DNA of 10,000 nucleotides from Acropora yongei (Eukaryota; Cnidaria; Anthozoa; Scleractinia; Acroporidae): NCBI GenBank assembly GCA_014634225.1, contig BLFN01000980.1, positions 1,951,318 to 1,961,317 of the forward strand, read 5' to 3'. Shown piece by piece: positions 1 to 7,556 of this stretch (position 1 is its first letter; each line of letters starts with the position of its first letter). The notes under the pieces were generated by a model. It saw only the letters and a program-made list of their open reading frames with translations, ran no database searches and was not told where the DNA came from. The position numbers and the translations under genes were made by a program.

Positions 1-9
1 AGAACTCAC

Positions 10-11
<2 letters not shown>

Positions 12-94
<83 letters not shown>

Positions 95-97
95 CGT

Positions 98-169
<72 letters not shown>

Positions 170-183
170 CACTTGATTTCAAC

Positions 184-220
<37 letters not shown>
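12..220 (+). mobile_element. tRNA-derived SINE
   Basis: A tRNA-like head lies at 34-104, preceded by a short leader and followed by a non-tRNA body. The head has a 7-bp acceptor stem (34-40 with 98-104), a D-arm that doubles as an RNA polymerase III A box (TAGCTCAGTTGG), and a B box (GGTTCAAACCC). It is not a good tRNA: the T-loop is 6 nt instead of 7, the base before the anticodon-like GGT is C instead of T, and the anticodon stem has an A-C mismatch. The body carries two hairpins: 127-145 (7-bp arms) and 195-216 (ATATATGAAA / TTTCATATAT). TCACAA occurs on both sides, at 6-11 and 221-226, and may be a short target-site duplication. The element interrupts the LINE ORF to its right. Exact ends are inferred; the SINE class is well supported by the head and boxes. 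Confidence 0.75.
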
Positions 221-225
<5 letters not shown>

Positions 226-226
226 A

Positions 227-2133
227 GTATGTCTCTATAGAATGTCGGAATGTGTGTTAAATGTTTGACATCATAGTTACATCGAAGGAAGAAATTAAGG
301 CCTCCATATCTGTTAAAAAAGTGGTCGGGTACTACTTTCCAATTGCAGTTATCTCTAAAAAGAAGTCTTTTGATCCACGCAAGTCTAAGCGATTTTATTG
401 TAAGTTCGATGTCAACCATCCGTAAGCCCCCCCTGGAAAGGTCTTGATACATACTAATGCGTTTTATTTTGTCCTTCTTCTTTTTCCAAAGAAACCGAAA
501 CATTTTTTCTTTTACCATTGACACTATTTCCTTAGGGACGTTAACATTGGAAATTGAGTATATTAAGTTAGACAACCCCAAAGATTTAATTATTAGTACC
601 TTTCCATAGAGCGTTAATCCTCTCGATTTCCAAATGTCTAAACTGGTCTGTAGTTTTTGAACTTTCAAATTGAAGTTCATCTGGTTATTACCTCTTTCAT
701 CATAGGAAACATAGATTCCTAATAATTTGGTGGGTGTGTTCATCCATTTCATCCCTAGCGGTTTGGTTCTATTATTCAACCATTTCCCCAGCCAGAATGC
801 TTTTGTTTTCTCTACGTTGAGCACTAGTGCGGAGAAATTCCCAAAAGCGTTCATAGTTTCCAAGGCATGTTCAGCGGAAACGACATCAGCACAAAATAAA
901 TTGGTATCGTCTGCAAATTGGCTTAGTTTGATCTCTGAACCAAAAATTCTGATTCCTTTAATGATCGAATTTTGTCTAATTTTGTTAGATAGTATTTCTG
1001 CAGTTAAAATAAACAGATATGGCGAGAGTGGACATCCTTGTCTAACTTCTCTAGAAGGCTTGAACCAGTTCGTTGCAAAGCCGTTGTTCAAAACTGCGCT
1101 TTCTATGTCCGTGTAGAAGATCTCAATCCACTTTCTTAAGCTGTCACCAAAGTTAAATTTTTTGAGAGCACTTTTAATACAAGACCATTCCAGGGAGTCA
1201 AAAGCTTTCCTGAAATCAACTGATATTAATATATCTGGAGTGTTGTTCACCTGAGTTTGCTCCATAATATCACTTATTAATCTTACATTTTCACCAATAT
1301 ATCTTCCTGTTATGAAGCCCGTTTGATCCGGATGTACGAGCTTTGAGAGCATTCGCTCAATTCGCCTTGCAATAGCTTTTGCTGCAATTTTATAATCCAC
1401 ATTTAGTAAAGAGATGGGACGCCAATTCTGTAAAAGCAATAATTCAGCGTCGTCTTTCGGTAAAAGCGTAATTATGCCCCAACGCTGAGAGACCGATAAC
1501 CTCCCAAGCTCATATGCCCTATTAAGGCTTGCTAATAAATCTGCCCATACAAGATCAAAATTCTACCGTAAAACCGTCCTCGCCTGGCGATTTTCCATTT
1601 CCAAGTGACTCCAATGTTTTTTTACATTCTTCGTAAGTCAAAGGACCGTCTAAAGCATCCCTTTCTGCATCGTCTAATCTAGGAATTTACATACTTTCGG
1701 TAAATATTTCAAAGCTGTCCTGTGAATCTGTTGCTTGAGAATTGTACAAATTACTATAGTACGTTTGGATCATTGACAGAATTTGAGTCTCATCCGTAAT
1801 CGTTTCGTCATTTTCCAATTTAATTTCGTTGATGGTTTTCCTATTATAATTCCTTTTTTCTAGATTAAAGAAATATTTTGTAGCTTTTTCGCCCTCTTCT
1901 ACCCAGCGACATTTAGACCTAAAGATTGCAGCCTTGCCTTTATTTTCATACAGATGTAAGAGTTCCTTTTTGAGGTCATCATATTGTTTAAGAGTTTCGT
2001 CAATGTTATCAAGGTTCTGGCTATTGCAGATTATTTTATCCAGCTTATCTAGTTGTTGCTTGATCTCCACTTCATACTTACGAATCGCCTGTGCCTTTCC
2101 TTTAGAGAACGAAATGGTTGTGCTTCTTTTTTC
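227..2133 (-). mobile_element. 5'-truncated non-LTR retrotransposon (L1/Tx1-like LINE)
   Basis: The minus strand encodes the region between endonuclease and reverse transcriptase, then the whole RT core, then part of the C-terminal region of a LINE ORF2. The endonuclease and ORF1 are absent, as expected for incomplete reverse transcription. The 5' end stops within a few bases of the left edge of tandem unit A (2134). On the 3' side the ORF is broken by the SINE; the three bases after TTGTGA would keep the frame open into positions 1-5, so the rest of the LINE probably lies left of the window. The RT wording (NWRPISLLN, QTGFI.GR, FADD) fits the L1/Tx1 group. No poly-A tail is visible in the window. 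Confidence 0.85.
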
Positions 2134-2136
2134 CAT
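227..2136 (-). pseudogene. LINE ORF2 fragment with reverse transcriptase, inactivated
   Basis: The RT would copy its own RNA at a nicked target. The reading frame runs 2136 to about 1690 (coiled, charged linker ending in the typical KCRWVEEGEKATKYFFNLE stretch) and is cut by a TAA at 1688-1690. The same frame continues with LINE-like sequence (GNGKSPGEDGF) to about 1565, where a single-base frameshift creates a TGA. The next frame stays open from about 1560 to the SINE. In it lie NWRPISLLN (near 1427), QTGFITGRYIGENVR, motif A SVDFRKAFDSLEW with Asp at 1215-1217, motif B VRQGCPLSP, and motif C FADD at 906-917. All catalytic aspartates are present. The stop, the frameshift, the missing endonuclease and the SINE insertion make it a dead copy. 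The ATG at 2134-2136 straddles the junction and is not a native start. Confidence 0.85.
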
Positions 2137-2255
2137 TATGTAATGCTTTGTGTGATTTCATTTGTGAGCAGGGTCAGAGGTCTCATAATTTCACAGATCT
2201 AAAACAAAGCTACGTGATACTCAATAAATGACTGTCGCCAGAAACACTCAAGTGG

Positions 2256-2281
2256 AAGTTTTGAAAGGAGTTTCAAAACTT
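2256..2281. repeat. Perfect 11-bp inverted repeat (hairpin), unit A
   Basis: AAGTTTTGAAA (2256-2266) and TTTCAAAACTT (2271-2281) are perfect inverse complements around a GGAG loop. The arms are unchanged in unit B; the loop there is GAAG. No function is recognised. It lies in the otherwise gene-free stretch 2134-2640, which also contains a C-rich run near 2346 and an A-run followed by an AT microsatellite at 2568-2592. Confidence 0.6.
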
Positions 2282-2653
2282 GTTTCAAAACAATTTCTTT
2301 TGTTCTGAGAGGGCAGTAATTAGGTATGAGTGCTTTTGATAATGCCCCCCACCCCGATATTTAATTATCTAAGCGAAGGATGTCTGAGTATGAAGTGTCT
2401 CTTTTGTGGGGAGGGTCTAAGGTCTCAATTCCCAGCGGCTTTTTAACATGTCAGAGCGAGCACGAGCGTTAAAAGTAAAGCCTATGCACAGTAACCACAC
2501 ACGCAAGATAAGGTTTCAAGGCATCGTTCATTTAAAGTTGAATAGATAGTTTTCAGCGTCAAGTCGCAAAAAAAAAAAGAATATATATATATAAAGTTAA
2601 GTGTTCGTAAAAAGAGCGGCGAAGAGAGAAACTATTGACTGTTCTGGACTGGG

Positions 2654-2691
2654 TTTAATACACGACGTTTCGGCCGTTCGGCCTTCTTCAG
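2654..2691 (-). other. Penelope-like hammerhead-type motif, unit A
   Basis: On the minus strand the order is CTGAAGA (2691-2685), a GGCC/GGCC hairpin with a GAAC loop (2683-2672), then GAAAC (2671-2667). CTGANGA, stem II, GAAA is the core order of a hammerhead ribozyme, and such motifs are known in Penelope-like retroelements. The fit is imperfect: an extra A lies before stem II, stem III would be two pairs at most, and the base 5' of CTGAAGA would bulge out of stem I. It is best read as a decayed or look-alike motif within an old repeat covering about 2640-2760. No GIY-YIG or RT coding sequence is attached. Confidence 0.35.
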
Positions 2692-2795
2692 GTTAAAAGT
2701 TAAAAACTGAAAAACTATTTACAATGATTGCAAATCAGAAAAACAGCCGCTTATATATAGAGAGCAAAAATATTGAAATTAAGGAAACGTAACAA

Positions 2796-2917
2796 AACAA
2801 AGGTCCAAGCTAAAAGGTGACATGAATTTGACAATCAAAGACAAATAAAGGACTATAACAAAGGTCTAAGCTACAAGGTGACATGGATTTGACAATGAAA
2901 GACAAATAAAGAACTAT
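2796..2917. repeat. Two tandem 61-bp repeats, unit A
   Basis: Two adjacent copies (2796-2856 and 2857-2917) start with AACAAAGGT and end with ACTAT, differing at only a few bases. A short third start (AGGTGACAT) follows. The stretch between here and the H2B pseudogene at 3513 has no ORF worth naming; it holds a short hairpin at 3171-3192 and T-runs near 3220 and 3270. Confidence 0.7.
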
Positions 2918-3170
2918 AGGTGACATATCGATGTAATCATATTGGGAAAAGGTCAACTCTCAACTACTCAATTGTAGTAATTATGCGGTGTTTTGATCTA
3001 AATTCCCGCCTTTTGTTAAGACCATGAGGATTAAGAGATTGCCGTGGTCTTAAGCTTACATTAAAAGTTCTTGGTTTTTAGAGTGACTGGTTTTACGGCG
3101 GTGTCGGCGAATAAGCAAATCGCTGAGACTGTTTTAAGTCACTTTTAAGCTGATAAATATAATAAACTTG

Positions 3171-3192
3171 GCTTTCGGTTTAAAACGAAAGC
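3171..3192. repeat. 7-bp inverted repeat GCTTTCG/CGAAAGC, unit A
   Basis: GCTTTCG (3171-3177) and CGAAAGC (3186-3192) flank an 8-nt GTTTAAAA loop. It is identical in unit B. It resembles but does not match the histone mRNA 3' stem-loop, and it lies upstream, not downstream, of the H2B pseudogene. No role can be assigned. Confidence 0.45.
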
Positions 3193-3512
3193 GCGTATGC
3201 CTGATTATTGTGCGCCTTTTTTTTCTCTTTGTGCGGTAGCTCATCTCTACATTGATTTCATTTGCCAGCTTTTTTTTTTTAGTTGTACCGTTTGATGGCA
3301 ATGCCTAATAGGAGGTGGTTTATTCGTACCTTTTGTTGTATTGCTATGAAGCCGCTTATCTTTGTATTGGAACATGCCCATGGATCTGCATACTAATTAA
3401 TCCTCCTGGATGATGTGTAATAAATGGCAGTTAAGTTAGCGCGGCATGTTCAAAGCTGATCTCATCGGATCACCTACAATTCTAAACAATTTTTCAGAGA
3501 AGCGAGATAAAC

Positions 3513-3800
3513 ATGACACCCAATGTTCCGGGCAGAAAGAAAGTCGAGAAGCGAGTGGGAAAAACTAAAGTCGCCGGCAGCCAATTGTTAGGCCAAGAAA
3601 AAGAGGGAGGGAAAGAGAAGAGAGAGCTATACGATCTCCATCTACAAGGTGCTTAAGCAGGGTCATCCCGATACGGGATTTCTAGCAAGGCCATGGCTAT
3701 CATGAATTCGATTGTTAATGATATCTTCGAGCTCATTGCCACTGAGTCTTCCTGCCTTGCGCACCACAACAAGAGGTCGACCATCAGCTTCCGCAAATAA
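3513..3800 (+). pseudogene. Truncated histone H2B pseudogene, unit A
   Basis: Functional H2B pairs with H2A in the nucleosome. Here an ATG at 3513 opens a basic N-terminal tail ([15 protein letters not shown]). After a frameshift the core resumes near 3595 with [16 protein letters not shown] then GHPDTG. A second frameshift near 3677 is followed by [18 protein letters not shown] and [11 protein letters not shown], ending in a TAA at 3798-3800. These are the alpha-1, alpha-2 and alpha-3 segments of H2B in the right order. The last 25-30 residues, including the alpha-C helix, are missing. Upstream lies an octamer-like ATCTGCAT (3384-3391), one base from the ATTTGCAT element of H2B promoters; this may be a remnant or chance. 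No poly-A tail is seen, so a processed copy is not indicated. Confidence 0.88.
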
Positions 3801-4500
3801 TTTTTTTGAGCCAAGAAAGCCTTCATCAATTTATTACACGCACAGTTGTTCCATTGAAGTATAAAGAGCTTACAAATCCTTTTTCTTCTTTATTTTTTTT
3901 TAAACAATTACTTGATAACTTGGGTATAATTCACCCGATTAGTTTACCATTTATTTTAGTTACTTAAGTCTATCTCTCTAATCAGCAATCCTGTTTCAAT
4001 CAAAAGTGCATGCTGCGTCCGTCAATGGCGGGATCACTCTTCATTTGTGTAAGCTGGGGAACTAAGAAGAGAAAATCTTAGATAAAGTTTGTATAACTGT
4101 GGTTAGAATGCTGATGCTATAATTGCCAAGTGACTGCATGGATTGGTCCACAAATATCATGTTGTTTCAAATAAAAATGAAAAATATTTAAATTATCGAG
4201 GTCCGTGTTACTGAAATTAACTTTTTGCCAACGCAAAGCACTGCAGTTTATGCAGCAATGAGATTTATTACGTTGCATAATGTTTAACGCTGGCGCGAAG
4301 ACATAAGTCATGACACTAAAAGAAGTAATGCATCTCAAACAGGATTTTGAATGCCTTTCATATGGCTAACGCATAACATCCCTTTTCTGGGTCAAATACT
4401 CTTCACTGTGGCCAGATTTTTTGTGAGCAGGTAGTGAGTGTTACAGACGGAAAAGTTGAGAACACACTAATGACGCTTTTCCACCGTGAGTAAAAATACG
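3801..4500. other. Gene-free stretch, unit A
   Basis: This lies between the H2B pseudogene and the 3' end of the peptide gene. It contains a T-rich run near 3885-3900 and otherwise unremarkable AT-rich sequence. A 73-codon minus-strand ORF at 4117-4338 is open in both units, but its six differences between copies are nearly all amino-acid changing, so it shows no sign of being a protein. Confidence 0.5.
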
Positions 4501-4527
4501 CGACACACCTTTTGCGGCAAATTATTA

Positions 4528-4533
4528 TTTATT
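4528..4533 (-). terminator. Polyadenylation signal of peptide gene A
   Basis: AATAAA on the minus strand lies about 300 bases after the stop codon of the peptide gene. GGTGTGTCGCGTATTTTT follows about 20 bases downstream and fits a GU/U-rich downstream element. Cleavage would be expected near 4510. This is a prediction from sequence only. Confidence 0.55.
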
Positions 4534-4836
4534 AAGTTTGGACTTTTTGGAATGAAAAGTCTTAATTCTCTTATGACTCCAAGTTCCTTTACCTGCTCTT
4601 CAAAAAGAGTGCAAACTGGTAATCGCAGACAAAAAGGAATGGTCAATCCACTGCTTTGACCCACATTTTCAGTAAAAGAGCGCACTCAGTGTAAGATTTT
4701 GGTAGACAACCCTACTGGTTTGATTGTTTCCTGCAGCAGGACGCGAGTATTTATAAGGTGTTCAGACTCGGGTTAGCGAAGCAATGGAATCAGAAGCGCA
4801 TGATAACGAATTTAGAACACACACTTTGTTTGATTC

Positions 4837-5224
4837 TTACCAGCAACACGTCTGACCACCAGTGCATTCTGGGTTGCATTGTGACGCTTCTGGACATTGA
4901 TGGTCACAAGTGCTACACTCTGTTGCACCTTGACCACAAGTATCGCAACAGGTCGCAGAGATACCCACACCATCTGTAAACGGGTCAGATAAAAAGTCAC
5001 CACCTTAATATATAAAGCGAACGAAAAGTCTTGAAACAGAACATCGTTGCCAACCAAACAACAGAGCGGGCTTAAAGGAAGCCTCCAAAGTTACCTTCAA
5101 AATGTCTTCCATAGAGAGACAAGGGCGACTTCTCTGCGTGCTGTGGGCGACGCAGCCGTGTACAGTACGCTGGTGAAGTCACCAGAATGATCAACAACAG
5201 GCACATGTAAAACTTGGCACCCAT
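4837..5224 (-). CDS. Secreted small cysteine-rich peptide, SCRiP-like, copy A (two coding exons)
   Basis: Predicted CDS: exon 5224-5095 (43 codons plus one base) and exon 4973-4837 (stop TAA at 4839-4837), total 88 residues. The 121-bp intron has a GAAG/GTAACT donor and a TTTACAG acceptor, phase 1. Residues 1-20 or so form a signal peptide with a hydrophobic core at 8-15. R23-X-R25-R26 is a furin-type site, so a processed propeptide is likely. The second exon encodes 45 residues with 10 cysteines (exon positions 9, 10, 13, 20, 23, 27, 33, 37, 43, 44), CC pairs near both ends and a terminal Trp. It is strongly acidic. Signal, propeptide and compact Cys-rich tail fit cnidarian SCRiPs, several of which are reported neurotoxic; another secreted Cys-rich or dicysteine (galaxin-like) family cannot be excluded. 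The start has G at -3 and +4. TGCTGGTAAGA at the stop is also a consensus splice donor. Confidence 0.75.
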
Positions 5225-5607
5225 AGCTTGTAGTTCAGTGAACAGCGTAATCTGGTTGAAAAAGAGGAATTGTTTGTGATCCTATTATCGGGAATCAGGT
5301 CTTACTTTTGATTGAAGTTTGAGAGATAGCTTGCAAAGTAGTCACAACCTTAACGAATATTCTAGAATTGTGCCTGCATGAAAAGTATAGCGGTAATTGT
5401 AAAAATTGGAAGCCAATGAATACTAACTGGGCTCCTCAGATAACTTCTGGTTCCACACTAACTTTCGGTTGTAAGTAAATGCATGTTTAGGACACAACCC
5501 TGAAAATAATAAAGCCTTTCGTTAAGAAAAAACTGTACCTTGCAAGATGTGAGCTTTTTCAAACTTCAGTTGGATCACAGCTCCGTTCTCGCACCCGGAC
5601 CTGAACT
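5225..5607 (-). other. 5' UTR of peptide gene A: non-coding exon and 287-bp intron
   Basis: A non-coding first exon is predicted at about 5607-5539, ending GCAAG/GTACAG. A 287-bp intron (5538-5252) follows, ending in a pyrimidine-rich tract and CAACCAG at 5252. The last 27 bases of 5' UTR (5251-5225) contain no ATG, and neither does the first exon. An alternative acceptor TTATTTTCAG occurs inside the intron. The whole stretch differs from unit B at about two bases in more than 380, and both splice sites are unchanged. Confidence 0.5.
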
Positions 5608-5640
5608 GACCAAGATCCACTTGGTCGTGTCTTATTTATT
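5603..5640 (-). promoter_or_regulatory. Predicted promoter of peptide gene A
   Basis: On the minus strand a TATA-like AATAAATAAG (5640-5631) is followed about 30 bases later by an initiator-like TCAGTTC (5609-5603). This spacing is right for TATA-directed polymerase II initiation near 5607. It is a prediction; no conserved enhancer element was recognised upstream. Confidence 0.4.
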
Positions 5641-5947
5641 CCTTCAATGTCAGTTGCTCCACCCTTAATATTGTTATTTTTCGTTGTGAAAACAGTCACA
5701 AAATTAGCACCGCCCTTTTGCATCTGATATCAGTTACGAATAGTCTGGAAGGCGGATTCTTTATGTAATTCCTTTTGTGTGAAGTCTCTAAGGGCATTTC
5801 ATTTCCCATATCTAAAAGAATCCCACGTGACAACGAATAAATAACTGTTGACTGAAACACTTAAGTGGAAGCTTTTCGTTACAACTTCGTTCAAAGCAAT
5901 TTCTTCTGTCCCACTAGGGGCCAGTTACCTGGAGAAGATTTCAACGC

Positions 5948-6105
5948 GGGCTGAATTTCTGTGTTTTAGCATCTCAGTATATATTCTCATGGATGTCTGC
6001 ATTTTGTTCTCGGACTGAAATTGAGCATGTAATCGCAACAATATTTCAGCCCGGCGGGCGGAACGAAATTTCAGGCCGACTGAAACTCAGCATGTAATCA
6101 GCCCC
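5948..6105. mobile_element. MITE-like repeat with short terminal inverted repeats
   Basis: GGGCTGAATT at the left and AATCAGCCCC at the right form near-perfect 10-nt inverted ends. Inside are two 22-nt direct repeats (6013-6034 and 6078-6099, 20 of 22 identical) and a GC-rich palindromic centre (GCCCGGCGGGC near 6049). No coding capacity. It sits inside the insertion that splits the old unit copy. The boundaries are uncertain. Confidence 0.4.
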
Positions 6106-6106
6106 A

Positions 6107-6326
6107 GGGACCCGTTTCTCGAAAGTCCCGAAACTTTTCGGGTGACAAAAATCTCTTTGTATCTTCAATAGGAACACGTTTCGTGCTTTGAAACTTTGCA
6201 GTTATTTTGTCTTTTCTTTTATCCGAAACATATTAAAAGAACGGGTTTTCACGGCAAGCGTATCATAGTTTTAAGAATTATTTTTCGGGCCCGATAAGTT
6301 ACCGGGTCTGTGGAGAAACGGCCCCC
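6107..6326. mobile_element. MITE-like element with about 14-nt terminal inverted repeats
   Basis: GGGACCCGTTTCTC (6107-6120) and the inverse complement of 6313-6326 (GGGGGCCGTTTCTC) match at 12 of 14 positions. A subterminal hairpin CCCGAAA/TTTCGGG occupies 6127-6142. About 220 bp, no ORF. The target of the whole insertion may be marked by CAGTTAC on the left (about 5931) and CTGTAAC on the right (6326-6332), both resembling CAGTAAT at the empty site in units A and B. Confidence 0.55.
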
Positions 6327-6619
6327 TGTAACGAGGATTTAGGCACGAGTGCTTTTCATAATGGTCATGTAATTTTCAAAGAAATAAATGAAATTTTGCC
6401 AGTGAATTGAAAAGTAGAATCAGTAAGTCTCCCTCTACTTTGTATGTGCGTGTCGATTCTCTGGCGTTAGGAAGGCGGCCTCAATTGCGCTCGTAAACAT
6501 TATGTAATGCATTGTGTGATTTCTTTTGTGAGCAGGGTCAGAGGTCTCATAATTTCACAGATCTAAAACAAAGCTACGTGATACACAATAAATGACTGTC
6601 GCCAGAAACACTCAAGTGG

Positions 6620-6645
6620 AAGTTTTGAAAGAAGTTTCAAAACTT
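6620..6645. repeat. Perfect 11-bp inverted repeat (hairpin), unit B
   Basis: Counterpart of the hairpin at 2256-2281. Both arms are unchanged; the only difference is in the loop (GAAG instead of GGAG). Confidence 0.6.
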
Positions 6646-7016
6646 GTTTCAAAACAATTTCTTTTGTTCTGAGAGGGCAGTAATTAGGTATGAGTGCTTT
6701 TGATAATGCCCCCCACCCCGATTTTTAAATATCCAAGCGAAGGATGTCTGAGTATGAAGTGTCTCTTTTGTGGGGAGGGTCTAAGGTCTCAATTCCCAGC
6801 GGCTTTTTAACATTTCAGAGTGAGCACGAGCGCTAAAAGTAAAGCCTATGCACAGTAACCACACACACAAGATAAGGTTTCAAGGCATCGTTTATTTAAA
6901 GTTGAATAGATAGTTTTCAGCGTCAAGTCGCAAAAAAAAAAAAAAGAATATATATATAGTTAAGTGTACGTAAAAAGAGCGGCGAAGAGAGAAACTATTG
7001 ACTGTTCTGGCCGGGG

Positions 7017-7054
7017 TTTAATACACGACGTTTCGGCCGTTCGGCCTTCTTCAG
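7017..7054 (-). other. Penelope-like hammerhead-type motif, unit B
   Basis: Counterpart of 2654-2691, identical through CTGAAGA, the GGCC hairpin and GAAAC. The same objections to a working ribozyme apply. Confidence 0.35.
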
Positions 7055-7158
7055 GTTAAAAGTTAAAAACTGAAAAACTATTTACAATGATTGCAAATCA
7101 CAAAAACAGCGGCTTATATATAGAGAGCAAAAATATTGAAATTAAGGAAACGTAACAA

Positions 7159-7280
7159 AACAAAGGTCTAAGCTAAAAGGTGACATGAATTTGACAATCA
7201 AAGACAAATAAAGGACTATAACAAAGGTCTAAGCTACAAGGCGACATGGATTTGACAATGAAAGACAAATAAAGAACTTT
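7159..7280. repeat. Two tandem 61-bp repeats, unit B
   Basis: Copies at 7159-7219 and 7220-7280 correspond to those in unit A, with a few substitutions. The stretch from here to the H2B pseudogene at 7874 has no supported gene; it contains the GCTTTCG/CGAAAGC hairpin at 7535-7556 and T-runs. Confidence 0.7.
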
Positions 7281-7534
7281 AGGTGACATATCGATGTAAT
7301 CATATTGGGAAAAGGTCAACTCCCAACTACTCAATTGTAGTAATTAATGCGGTGTTTTGATCTAAATTCCCGCCTTTTGTTAAGACCATGAGGATTAAGA
7401 GATTGCCGAGGTTTTAAGCTGACATTAAAAGTTCTTGGTTTTTAGAGTGACTGGTTTTACGGCGGTGTCGGCGAGTAAGCAAATCGCTGAGACTGTTTTT
7501 AGTCACTTTTAAGCTGATAAATATAATTAACTTG

Positions 7535-7556
7535 GCTTTCGGTTTAAAACGAAAGC
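7535..7556. repeat. 7-bp inverted repeat GCTTTCG/CGAAAGC, unit B
   Basis: Identical to the hairpin at 3171-3192 in unit A, arms and loop included. Confidence 0.45.

Larger units (their letters stand above)
2134..6497. repeat. Tandem segmental duplication, unit A (about 4.36 kb)
   Basis: From CATTATGTAATGC at 2134 the sequence is repeated from 6498 with an offset of 4364. The offset drifts to 4361 by 3513, drops to 4272 after an 89-nt length difference inside the H2B pseudogene, and is 4278 across the peptide gene. Non-coding identity is roughly 97-99%, so the duplication is recent. Unit A carries one H2B pseudogene and one secreted Cys-rich peptide gene. Its right-hand end is an older, diverged copy of the unit start. 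Confidence 0.95.
5759..6497 (+). repeat. Old, diverged partial copy of the unit start
   Basis: Positions 5759-5925 align with 2135-2306: shared landmarks are TATGTAAT, TTTTGTGTGA, ACGTGA, AATAAATAACTG against AATAAATGACTG, and AAACACTTAAGTGGAAG against AAACACTCAAGTGGAAG. After about 400 bases of inserted repeat, homology resumes at about 6327 (GAGTGCTTTTCATAATG) and continues weakly to 6497 (GGCCTCAATT, AAACAT). Divergence is far greater than between units A and B, so this is an earlier duplication. Confidence 0.7.

Noticed and set aside
34..105. Functional tRNA gene with GGT (Thr) anticodon
   Set aside because: The T-loop is one base short, the invariant T before the anticodon is C, and the anticodon stem has a mismatch. 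A conserved non-tRNA tail follows, as in a SINE.
727..1116. Plus-strand ORF of 129 residues
   Set aside because: It is antisense to the LINE reverse transcriptase, whose motifs on the minus strand are unambiguous.
3171..3192. Histone mRNA 3' stem-loop
   Set aside because: The stem is GCTTTCG/CGAAAGC, not the conserved histone stem-loop sequence, and it lies upstream of the H2B remnant instead of downstream.
4117..4338. Conserved 73-residue minus-strand ORF, also at 8394-8615
   Set aside because: It is open in both units only because they are recent duplicates. Nearly all of the six differences change amino acids, and no motif or good start context is seen.
4467..4685. 72-residue minus-strand ORF and its counterpart 8718-8963
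   Set aside because: It lies in the predicted 3' UTR of the peptide gene, overlaps the AATAAA signal, and its C-terminus differs between units because of small indels.
4837..4973. Metallothionein
   Set aside because: The cysteine spacing is superficially similar, but the signal peptide and furin-type site of the joined exon point to a secreted, disulfide-bonded peptide.
4812..5057. 81-residue minus-strand ORF across the peptide gene intron and exon, also 9090-9335
   Set aside because: It is a shadow of the true Cys-rich frame: it runs through the intron and reads the last exon one base out of phase.
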